DNA from: Verrucomicrobiota bacterium
GTDB taxonomy: Bacteria > Verrucomicrobiota > Verrucomicrobiia > Verrucomicrobiales > Akkermansiaceae
DNA length: 5,147 bases
Assembly (NCBI GenBank): GCA_026397695.1
Contig: JAPLUJ010000339.1
Coordinates: 1 to 5,147, forward strand
Reading direction: 5' to 3'
In this document: positions 1-5,040 of the stretch, one piece after another
How the letters are laid out: each line of letters opens with the position of its first letter
Numbering within the stretch: position 1 is the first letter of the stretch
Position numbers and translations under genes: made by a program
The notes under the pieces: generated by a model
Told to the model about the DNA's origin: nothing
Database searches by the model: none
What the model saw: only the letters and a program-made list of their open reading frames with translations

Positions 1-21
1 GTCTCCTGTCTCCTGTCTCCG
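1..21. repeat. Three tandem 7-bp repeats (GTCTCCT)
   Basis: The window opens with GTCTCCT, GTCTCCT, GTCTCCG: two identical heptamers and a third with one change at its last base. The array may continue beyond the left edge, so its true length is unknown. It lies in non-coding DNA. No function can be assigned; it resembles a simple-sequence tract prone to slippage. Confidence 0.6.
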
Positions 22-220
22 CTGTTAGGACGGTCCCGCGTGCTGATCTCGTTGGCGAACATTCCCGCCGCCTGTCCTTGTTCCGGAACTTTGCGTGTCG
101 CGGCTTCAGCCAGTGCGCCCCTCCGCGCAATTCCGCGTGCTTTGCCGACACCCGGCTAACGCCCCAGCCGCGCCTCCCGGTCTGCAATCAAAAATCCAAA
201 ATCAAAAATCTGAGAAAATA
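1..220. other. Non-coding region, no gene recognised
   Basis: I see no convincing gene here. Open frames exist on the plus strand (one could start at 95 and run to 352), but their translations are Ser/Pro/Ala-rich and then turn into low-complexity Asn/Pro/Lys text copied from A-rich and CA-rich simple repeats. No family motif or signal is visible. The composition changes sharply near 185, from GC-rich sequence to an A-rich tract (about 186-220) built from AAAATCC and AAAATC units. A promoter for the gene starting at 393 should lie in or near this stretch, but I cannot place -35 and -10 boxes with confidence. Confidence 0.5.
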
Positions 221-240
221 CTCAGGCAGGAATGCCTGAG
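221..240. repeat. Perfect 8-bp hairpin with GGAA loop (copy 1)
   Basis: The arms CTCAGGCA (221-228) and TGCCTGAG (233-240) are exact reverse complements around a GGAA loop (229-232), a GNRA-type tetraloop. The next four bases are CTCC. A hairpin with the same loop, a different stem and an ACTCC tail occurs at 2064-2081. No T-run follows, so this is not a standard intrinsic terminator. It sits about 150 nt upstream of the secreted-protein gene. It may be one copy of a dispersed palindromic repeat (inference). Confidence 0.7.
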
Positions 241-392
241 CTCCAATCCAAAATCTCCAAAATCTCTCCTCTTCCTCTTCATTTCAACCTTCAACCTTTC
301 TTCCGCCCCCAACCCCAACCCCAACCACAACCACCGATTACTTCTTCTCTGACCCATGACCCATGACTAATCAACCAATGACCAACAACATT
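241..392 (+). promoter_or_regulatory. G-depleted C/A/T-rich leader with short tandem repeats
   Basis: Only six G occur in these 152 bases (305, 336, 351, 358, 365, 380), and 241-304 has none. There is no GG dinucleotide, so no Shine-Dalgarno sequence is possible before the ATG at 393. The tract is made of short reiterated units: CCAAAATCT-like units near 248-266, TTCAACC units near 283-297, CAACCC units near 309-325, and GACCCAT twice at 351-364. Transcribed rightwards it would give an almost unstructured 5' leader. A role in ribosome loading without a Shine-Dalgarno site is an inference from composition; the promoter itself is not identified. Confidence 0.45.
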
Positions 393-1742
393 ATGAAAAC
401 ACAGAACATCATCCAACCTCTAAGAAATCATCTCAAACCCCTCGCCCTCGCGGGCGCAGTGCTGTGTCTGGCCACGTCGGCCCAGGCGGTGCCCGTCACC
501 ATCCTCAACGGCAGCTTTGAGGAGGGTCTCAATTCGATCACCGCGACCGTCGATGGTTTAATACCAGGGAAAGGGATCGGATATGTAACCTACGACTGCG
601 TCGAGTATCCGGATATTCAGAAAGATAACAAGTTTGACGATTCTCTGGCTAACCCGCCGAACACTGCGGCTCCCAACCAGCCCACGGGCAATGCCGGGCG
701 ACCGCGTTACTGGACCTACACCGGTAACATTATTCAGGACAACATTGCCACTGACTCGCGGTGGCCAGGCGTGTGGAATAGCTGGACGGCGGGGCCGACG
801 GACGGGCGCACGGCCATCATTCTGGACAACAGGTCGTGGGAGGGCGGAGTCCCCTCTGACGGTTCAGGCTACGTGTTTGCGAAGCAGACGCTTTCCTTGA
901 ACGTCGGACAATTGAAAGCTTTGGGCTCGAGTCTTAAATTGCATTTCGATGCACGGGAGCGCGAAGGAGATCAAACCGCGAATCCGGACGATCTGGACGG
1001 CGATAGCTTCATTAAAGTTTACTTCGAGGTCAACGGCGTACAGGACGTCGCAGGCACGTGGGAGACGAGATTCGATGCCACCCGGAAGGTGCGGACCTTC
1101 ACGGCAATCAACGGCGTGAAGGCCTCAACGTATTATAGCCCCACGACCGCGACGAGAGACAATCCGGCGCGCAACAAGCCGGGTACAGTCGGTCCGCAGA
1201 ACATGGACCCGTTCTTCGCCACGCTGGACCTTTCCGCGTACTCCAACGACAGCGCCGCCGTGACAATGGTCATCGAAAACCGTCGATTCAGGGATGGTGC
1301 GACGCAATGTCCGTCCGGGCGCGTTTACATGGACAATATCCGGGTGGAAGCGGTTTCTAGTGCATCCCCCTACGACACTTGGGCGGCCGCCAACGCCAAC
1401 AACGAAGACCCCGATCTGGACTACAACAATGACGGCGTTGCCAACGGCGTGGCCTACTTCATGGACGCAACCGGTCTCGCCACCAACCCGGGCATCGTTG
1501 GCGGATCAGTGACCTGGCCCAATGGCGCCAAGATCCCCAAAACCGAGTATGGTGCTGGCAAACAGTTCGTCGTCCAAACCTCCAGCGACCTCCAGGTGTG
1601 GAATGATGTTGCCGATACGGATCCCAATCTCATCCTCACCGACTACAGCGCCGGTCCCCCGGTCGTTGAAGCTTCGGTCAAATACACCCTGCCTACGGGC
1701 GCGGCCAAGTCCTTTGTGCGCTTCAAGGTGACCCCGAACTGA
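393..1742 (+). CDS. Secreted beta-rich protein with C-terminal Ca-loop module
   Basis: This gene encodes an exported protein of unknown substrate. From the ATG at 393 it has 449 residues. Residues 1-32 form a Sec signal peptide with a basic N-region, a hydrophobic core (LALAGAVLCLA) and an AQA site before VPV. There is no lipobox around the cysteine. Residues 33-320 open with NGSFEE and close with YMDNIRV, as in galactose-binding-like jelly-roll domains; this is a fold-level guess and no catalytic motif is seen. D341-N351 (DLDYNNDGVAN) is an EF-hand/dockerin-like calcium loop. Residues 391-449 (VVQTSSDLQVW, YTLPTG, FVRFKVTPN) match a C-terminal module I associate with verrucomicrobial secreted proteins. 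In-frame ATGs at 363 and 378 would add 10 or 5 residues; I prefer 393 because it gives a normal signal peptide. No Shine-Dalgarno site precedes any of them. Carbohydrate binding or a cell-surface role is an inference. Confidence 0.88.
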   Translation: MKTQNIIQPLRNHLKPLALAGAVLCLATSAQAVPVTILNGSFEEGLNSITATVDGLIPGKGIGYVTYDCVEYPDIQKDNKFDDSLANPPNTAAPNQPTGNAGRPRYWTYTGNIIQDNIATDSRWPGVWNSWTAGPTDGRTAIILDNRSWEGGVPSDGSGYVFAKQTLSLNVGQLKALGSSLKLHFDAREREGDQTANPDDLDGDSFIKVYFEVNGVQDVAGTWETRFDATRKVRTFTAINGVKASTYYSPTTATRDNPARNKPGTVGPQNMDPFFATLDLSAYSNDSAAVTMVIENRRFRDGATQCPSGRVYMDNIRVEAVSSASPYDTWAAANANNEDPDLDYNNDGVANGVAYFMDATGLATNPGIVGGSVTWPNGAKIPKTEYGAGKQFVVQTSSDLQVWNDVADTDPNLILTDYSAGPPVVEASVKYTLPTGAAKSFVRFKVTPN

Positions 1743-1790
1743 CCCGCAGCCCACGCTGCCGGGAAATCACCCGAACCCCCAACCAACCCA

Positions 1791-1820
1791 GGGCCGCCGG
1801 AGCAATCTGGCGGCCCTTTT
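1791..1820 (+). terminator. Intrinsic terminator of the secreted-protein gene
   Basis: GGGCCGCC (1791-1798) pairs perfectly with GGCGGCCC (1809-1816). Inside, G1799-T1808 (wobble), G1800-C1807 and A1801-T1806 extend the stem to 11 pairs around a GCAA tetraloop of the GNRA class. TTTT follows at 1817-1820. It lies 48 nt after the stop codon of the gene ending at 1742, in the right orientation to end its transcript. The T-run is short but the stem is very GC-rich. Confidence 0.85.
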
Positions 1821-1830
1821 GCGTTCTGCC

Positions 1831-1950
1831 TGTAGCGGCGGTCTGCCGATGGCCATCTCCGCTTCGCTTCGGTTGTGACCGTCGCACTCTTTCGCGATCC
1901 CGGCGATCCACATACAGGAAAGCCAGCGACGCTCATAGAGCGCCGCTACA
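1831..1950. repeat. 120-bp element with 14-bp terminal inverted repeats
   Basis: The left end TGTAGCGGCGGTCT (1831-1844) and the right end AGAGCGCCGCTACA (1937-1950) are reverse complements at 13 of 14 positions; the outer ten are perfect. Each end can also fold locally. GCGGCGGTC (1835-1843) pairs with GACCGTCGC (1877-1885) with one G-T wobble. GCGACGCTC (1926-1934) pairs with GAGCGCCGC (1938-1946) around an ATA loop with one mismatch. The element therefore has two alternative folds: one long palindrome or two hairpins. ACTCC follows directly, as it does after the hairpin at 2064-2081. No clear target-site duplication and no coding capacity is visible. It resembles a MITE or REP-like palindromic unit; its mobility is unproven. 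Confidence 0.6.
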
Positions 1951-1986
1951 ACTCCGCACTCTAACGGATCACGCGCGTCCCATCTG

Positions 1987-2044
1987 CCTTGCCGCGCCAG
2001 CAAGGTCTTGCGGTAAGGAGGGGGGACCTTATTGTCCCCCTCTT
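1987..2044. repeat. Two abutting, partly competing hairpins
   Basis: CCTTGCCGC (1987-1995) pairs with GCGGTAAGG (2010-2018) over nine positions with one G-T wobble. A second hairpin overlaps its edge: the G-run with AC at 2018-2027 pairs with GTCCCCCTC (2034-2042) around CTTATT, with one bulged G, and can extend through 2016-2017 with 2043-2044. A third pairing, AAGGTC (2002-2007) with GACCTT (2025-2030), would exclude parts of both. Neither strand has a strong T-run after the stems. These may be decayed palindromic repeats or a structured RNA; I cannot decide which. Confidence 0.45.
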
Positions 2045-2063
2045 CGTCTTACGTCACCAAAGA

Positions 2064-2081
2064 CGCGACAGGAATGTCGCG
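2064..2081. repeat. Perfect 7-bp hairpin with GGAA loop (copy 2)
   Basis: CGCGACA (2064-2070) and TGTCGCG (2075-2081) are exact reverse complements around GGAA (2071-2074), followed by ACTCC. Compared with the hairpin at 221-240, the inner core is (G)RCA-GGAA-TGY(C): the loop and closing pairs are conserved, while the outer stem differs on both sides in a compensating way. This suggests a repeat family defined by structure and loop rather than by full sequence. It is not followed by a T-run, so termination is unlikely. Confidence 0.65.
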
Positions 2082-2139
2082 ACTCCTTAAATTATTGATC
2101 TGACAAATAATCAGGAATCCAGTTGCGCTTGCGTGTTTT

Positions 2140-2165
2140 GCGCCGGAGCGCGAGTCTTCAGACTC
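2140..2165. repeat. Tandem pair of small hairpins
   Basis: Two small palindromes sit side by side. GCGC (2140-2143) pairs with GCGC (2148-2151) around CGGA, and GAGTC (2152-2156) pairs with GACTC (2161-2165) around TTCA. They are directly adjacent with no spacer. Each is short enough to arise by chance, but they continue the run of palindromes in this interval. Confidence 0.35.
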
Positions 2166-2202
2166 AGACATCCTGAACCCTGCCGGGTTTGAACGCTTGT
2201 TA

Positions 2203-2276
2203 GCCGCAAAGAGACACAGCAACCACAAACAATGAATACCATCAGGATTATTGCGTATCTTGCGCCCTTTTGCGGC
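2203..2276. repeat. 74-bp degenerate inverted-repeat element
   Basis: GCCGCAAA (2203-2210) and TTTGCGGC (2269-2276) are perfect 8-bp inverted repeats. Similarity continues inward imperfectly: GAGACACAGC on the left against the complement of the CTTGCGCCC segment on the right. The interior (2221-2250) is AC- and AT-rich with no coding potential. It ends 29 bp before the stop codon of the minus-strand ATPase gene. It may be a decayed palindromic repeat. Confidence 0.35.
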
Positions 2277-2305
2277 AAAAAATACTCAATCCAAATCCCA
2301 ATTCG

Positions 2306-3454
2306 TCATACTTTCAGGATGCCGGCCAGCACGGTGAGCGGAAGGATGCGGGCACGCGTGGCGGAGAACTCGACATCCTTGGTACCGCCATGCACCTGAT
2401 AGAAGACGGGGATATCGGAACGGGCGGCGAAGTAGGGGATGTTCCGGCTGATGTCGCGCTCGCCGGTTTTGCATTCCACGGCAAAGGCTGGCTTGCCGCC
2501 ACGCACGACGATGAAGTCGATTTCCCGTCCGGCGGAGTCGCGCAGGAAGCGCAGGCTCATGCTTTCGCCCTCGGTGTCTTCGAGATGATGGCAGTATTTG
2601 AGGAGCTGGGAGGCGACCAGGTTTTCGAAGCGGGCGGCGGGTTCGTCGCAGAGCGACCAATCCCACATGTAGAGTTTCTGTTCTTTTTTCGCCGCCCGCA
2701 GCTTGGGCAGGCCGTGAGGCTGGATGCGGAAACAGTAGTAGAGATTCTCGAGGATGCGGATGTAGCGGTCGGCGGTTTCAAAGGCCACCGCAAGATCCTG
2801 GCGCAGGTTGTTGATCGAGAGCGGGCTACCCACCCGCGAGGGCAGCACCGAGGCCAGTAACTCGACTTGGGAAACTTCCTTGACCTGTTCCAGACTGATC
2901 AGGTCTTCCTGGATGACGCGGCTTTGGCGCTCGCGCTGCCAGCGTTTCCAATGTCGGCCATCGGCCTTGAGAAATGGTTCGGGAAATCCGCCAAAGCGGA
3001 GTAGGCGCTCAAGGTCGGAAGCGGCGGGCTGCGGATTGATCTCGTAAAGCGAGAGCGGATGCAGGCGGTGGTAGTGGTAGCGGCCTTGCAGCGAGTCGCC
3101 GCCCTTGCGGTAGTGATCGAGTCTGGCGGATCCGGTGACGAGGATTTTTCGCGAGCCATGCTGCTTGTCATAGATTCCCTTGATCAGACCCCGCCACTGG
3201 CGGTATTTGTGAATCTCGTCGAAAATCAACAGCGCTTGGCCGGCCGGCAAGGCCCCGGCGAGGAGAAATTTGCGGTCCGCCAGATCGTCCCATGAAAGAT
3301 AGGCCGGGTGTGTGGCTTTGGCCCCGTCCAGCAGACTGAGCGCAAGCGTCGTCTTCCCCACTTGCCGCGGACCGCCCAGAAAGACCATCTTTTCCTCAAG
3401 ATCCGCCATCAGGATCGACCGTAGAGCACGTTGCATGGGGATAGTCTCGATCAT
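2306..3454 (-). CDS. AAA_14/DUF4143-type ATP-binding protein
   Basis: This is a complete 382-residue protein of the widespread AAA_14 plus DUF4143 ATPase family, whose cellular role is poorly known. Residues 23-36 hold the Walker A loop GPRQVGKTT (28-36). LLIFDE (75-80) is the Walker B strand, followed by IHKYRQWRGLIKGIYD. ILVTGSA (104-110) is the sensor-like strand. RFGGFPEPF (153-161) is the family's conserved GGxPE motif. A helical region (about 170-250) follows. The C-terminal part has FENLVASQLLK (276-286), then REIDFIV (310-316) and AVECK (325-329). D313, E327 and K329 fit a PD-(D/E)XK nuclease-like core, as is known for DUF4143. Length is usual for the family and no frameshift is seen. 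No transmembrane segment or signal is visible, so it is probably cytoplasmic. The ATG at 3454 follows an AT-rich stretch without a Shine-Dalgarno site; Met7 and Met16 are alternatives, but M1 keeps the whole N-terminus. No toxin, antitoxin or transposase gene neighbours it. Confidence 0.93.
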   Translation of the reverse strand: MIETIPMQRALRSILMADLEEKMVFLGGPRQVGKTTLALSLLDGAKATHPAYLSWDDLADRKFLLAGALPAGQALLIFDEIHKYRQWRGLIKGIYDKQHGSRKILVTGSARLDHYRKGGDSLQGRYHYHRLHPLSLYEINPQPAASDLERLLRFGGFPEPFLKADGRHWKRWQRERQSRVIQEDLISLEQVKEVSQVELLASVLPSRVGSPLSINNLRQDLAVAFETADRYIRILENLYYCFRIQPHGLPKLRAAKKEQKLYMWDWSLCDEPAARFENLVASQLLKYCHHLEDTEGESMSLRFLRDSAGREIDFIVVRGGKPAFAVECKTGERDISRNIPYFAARSDIPVFYQVHGGTKDVEFSATRARILPLTVLAGILKV

Positions 3455-3636
3455 GTGCTTTTTAGATTCAAGTCAAAATAATACATGCATGAATTCGAGT
3501 TTACATGGAGAAAGGATCAGGAGAAAGGGTGCCAGACCCTATGCGGATTGAATCACAGCCTTGTTACCCAGCCCCGGACAGCGGGTTCCATATATCCGTT
3601 TATAAGGTTCATGTGTTGGTTCGCCGGGATCCGCTC
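3455..3636 (-). other. Intergenic spacer upstream of the ATPase gene
   Basis: These 182 bp separate two minus-strand genes. Close to the ATPase start the sequence is AT-rich. On the minus strand TATTAT (complement of 3478-3483) could be a -10 box 23 nt before the ATG, but the matching -35 position reads TGTAAA, a poor match, so the promoter call is weak. The small hairpin at 3526-3540 lies midway. The 182-bp gap and this possible promoter suggest that the ATPase is transcribed separately from the oxidoreductase gene. No small gene was found. Confidence 0.35.
3526..3540. repeat. Short hairpin AGGGT-GCCAG-ACCCT
   Basis: AGGGT (3526-3530) and ACCCT (3536-3540) pair around GCCAG. Read on the minus strand, the hairpin is followed by TTTCT, so it could act as a weak terminator for the oxidoreductase transcript about 100 nt after its stop codon. 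The five-base stem is too short for confidence. It could instead be an isolated palindromic repeat. Confidence 0.3.
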
Positions 3637-5016
3637 TTATCCGACGATGTCCTTCAACTCCCAGCCCTTGCGGAATTTCGGGGTCACGAATTCGTTGGCC
3701 TTTTCGTTGTTGGTGAAGCGGAGCTTGGCTGCGTCCCACAAGAGCTTCTCGTTGGGGAAGCGCCAACTGATAGTGCCGAGCAACAGCCACTCGACGAAAG
3801 GTCCGGCGATGCTGAAATCGGAACAGGCGGGCGGGCCGCCCTTGCAAGCGCGGATCCAGTCCTTGTAGTGGCCGGGCGAGCGCGGGATCACCGGCTCGGG
3901 CTTCGTGAAGGCATCCATCGCCGCTTTCGGAACCAGGCGCATTCCTTCACCGCGACTGCTGGTGGCCAGGAAGCCCTTGGTGCCGATGAAGAGTTCGTTT
4001 TGGTCCTTGAAGTCGTCGGGCGTGATGCCCTCCGGCAGCTTGTACATGCCGGCCGCCTTGCCTTCGTGCCAGTACACGGTAACCGGTGGCATTTTGCCGG
4101 ACGGAACGTATTGGTTCGGGCGCTCGGGAAACTCGAACTTACAGGCGTAGTGCGGATAGGTCACCGCGTTGGCGCCTTCGACAAAGATGCATTCGACGCT
4201 CAAGGGCGCGCCAAGTTGCAGCCCCCAATTGGCCGGTCCGAAGATGTGGACACCCCAGTCGCCTATCATCTGCGTGCCGTAGTCGAGGAAACCCCGCCAG
4301 TGGATGGGCACGACCTTCGAGGTGTAGGTGTGATCGGGCGCACGACCGGTCCACAGGTTCCAATCGAGCGTTGCAGGCACTGGCTCAACGGCCGGCCACT
4401 CGGTGATGCCGCGCGAGAAACCGCCGCCGCTCATCGCGTGGACTTCCTTCACATCGCCGATGTCGCCGCGCCAAATCGTCTCGCAGGCGAGCCGAGTGGC
4501 TTCCGACGAGTAGCCTTGGTTGCCCATCTGGGTGACCACCTTGTACTTGCGGGCCGCCTTGGCCATCAGGCGCGCTTCCCACACCGTTTGGGTCAGCGGC
4601 TTCTGGCAGTGGACGGCCAAGCCGCGCTCCATCGCCCAGACCGCGACGGTGGCGTGCATGTGGTCGGGCACGGTCACCGTGATGCCGTCGAGGTTCTTGT
4701 GCTCCTTGTCGAGCATCTCGCGGAAATCGCGGTACTGCTTGGCCTTCGGGCGGGACGCTGCGGATTTGCCGAGGAAATTCGCGTCCACGTCGCACAGCGC
4801 GTAAATGTTCTCGCTTGAAACGCCGTTCACATCGCCGCCGCCCATCATGCCGCCGACCCCGACGCAGCCGATGTTCATTTTTTCACTGGGCGCGACACGG
4901 CCGGTGCCGCCGAGGACGTGGCGGGGCACGATCTGGAAAGTGGCGGCGGTGGCGACGGCGCTCTTGATAAATCGACGGCGGCCTGGGAACTTTGTTGGGG
5001 AATTGTCGGAGTTCAT
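3637..5016 (-). CDS. Tat-exported Gfo/Idh/MocA-family oxidoreductase
   Basis: This encodes a 459-residue NAD(P)-dependent dehydrogenase-like protein of the Gfo/Idh/MocA family, which typically oxidises or reduces sugars, inositols or their derivatives. The N-terminus carries a twin-arginine signal, GRRRFIKS (12-19), then a short hydrophobic stretch (20-30). PRHVLGG (31-37) follows, as is common in this Tat-borne subfamily, so the protein should be exported folded to the periplasm. The Rossmann domain starts with NIGCVGVGGMMGGGDV (48-63); D76 and D78 end the second strand. The usual EKP motif is QKP here (138-140, in HCQKPL), keeping the lysine. IGDWGVHIFG (251-260) supplies the D253/H257 pair that fits the family's active site. 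GHYKDWIRACKGG (382-394) and the C-terminal RKGWEL (449-454) are also typical. The gene is complete. The ATG at 5016 lacks a clear Shine-Dalgarno site but starts just before the Tat motif. The specific substrate cannot be read from the sequence. Confidence 0.95.
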   Translation of the reverse strand: MNSDNSPTKFPGRRRFIKSAVATAATFQIVPRHVLGGTGRVAPSEKMNIGCVGVGGMMGGGDVNGVSSENIYALCDVDANFLGKSAASRPKAKQYRDFREMLDKEHKNLDGITVTVPDHMHATVAVWAMERGLAVHCQKPLTQTVWEARLMAKAARKYKVVTQMGNQGYSSEATRLACETIWRGDIGDVKEVHAMSGGGFSRGITEWPAVEPVPATLDWNLWTGRAPDHTYTSKVVPIHWRGFLDYGTQMIGDWGVHIFGPANWGLQLGAPLSVECIFVEGANAVTYPHYACKFEFPERPNQYVPSGKMPPVTVYWHEGKAAGMYKLPEGITPDDFKDQNELFIGTKGFLATSSRGEGMRLVPKAAMDAFTKPEPVIPRSPGHYKDWIRACKGGPPACSDFSIAGPFVEWLLLGTISWRFPNEKLLWDAAKLRFTNNEKANEFVTPKFRKGWELKDIVG

Positions 5017-5040
5017 GGTGAAACGACGAGGTGATCGGGT

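Larger units (their letters stand above)
1951..2305. other. Palindrome-rich intergenic region, no gene
   Basis: No open frame here looks like a protein. The stretch is dense in inverted repeats, listed separately: 1987-2044, 2064-2081, 2140-2165 and 2203-2276. Further weak hairpins are CGTCTT/AAGACG (2045-2050 with 2060-2065) and the AT-rich ATTATT/AATAAT (2091-2096 with 2106-2111). On the minus strand this is the 3' flank of the ATPase gene ending at 2306. A T-run follows that gene (complement of 2277-2282), but no strong hairpin stands directly before it, so I cannot call a terminator. Confidence 0.5.

Noticed and set aside
1..62. Minus-strand frame starting near 62 and running off the left edge
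   Set aside because: Only about 20 codons are visible, and the last third reads through the GTCTCCT heptamer repeats. There is not enough to support a gene.
186..266. A-rich AAAATCC-type repeats as a CRISPR array
   Set aside because: The units are 6-9 nt, contiguous and without regular spacers, so they are simple repeats and not a CRISPR array.
95..352. 85-codon plus-strand open frame before the secreted-protein gene
   Set aside because: The translation is low-complexity (Ser/Pro/Asn/Lys) because it reads through A-rich, CT-rich and CAACCC simple repeats and the 221-240 hairpin. It has no recognisable motif.
2018..2042. GC-rich hairpin as an intrinsic terminator
   Set aside because: The stem is strong, but neither strand has a T-run after it, and it lies about 200 nt beyond the well-formed terminator at 1791-1820.
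2270..2860. 196-codon plus-strand open frame
   Set aside because: It lies antisense to the ATPase gene, whose motifs (Walker A/B, GGxPE, ExK) are clear. The open frame is a by-product of GC-rich codon use.
2306..3454. A new defence or toxin-antitoxin system around the ATPase
   Set aside because: No second gene lies within operon distance on either side, and the neighbouring oxidoreductase has no known link to such systems.
3505..4818. 437-codon plus-strand open frame
   Set aside because: It is antisense to the Gfo/Idh/MocA gene, which has a Tat signal, Rossmann motif and active-site residues. The plus-strand translation is rich in Arg/His/Gly/Val with no family signature.
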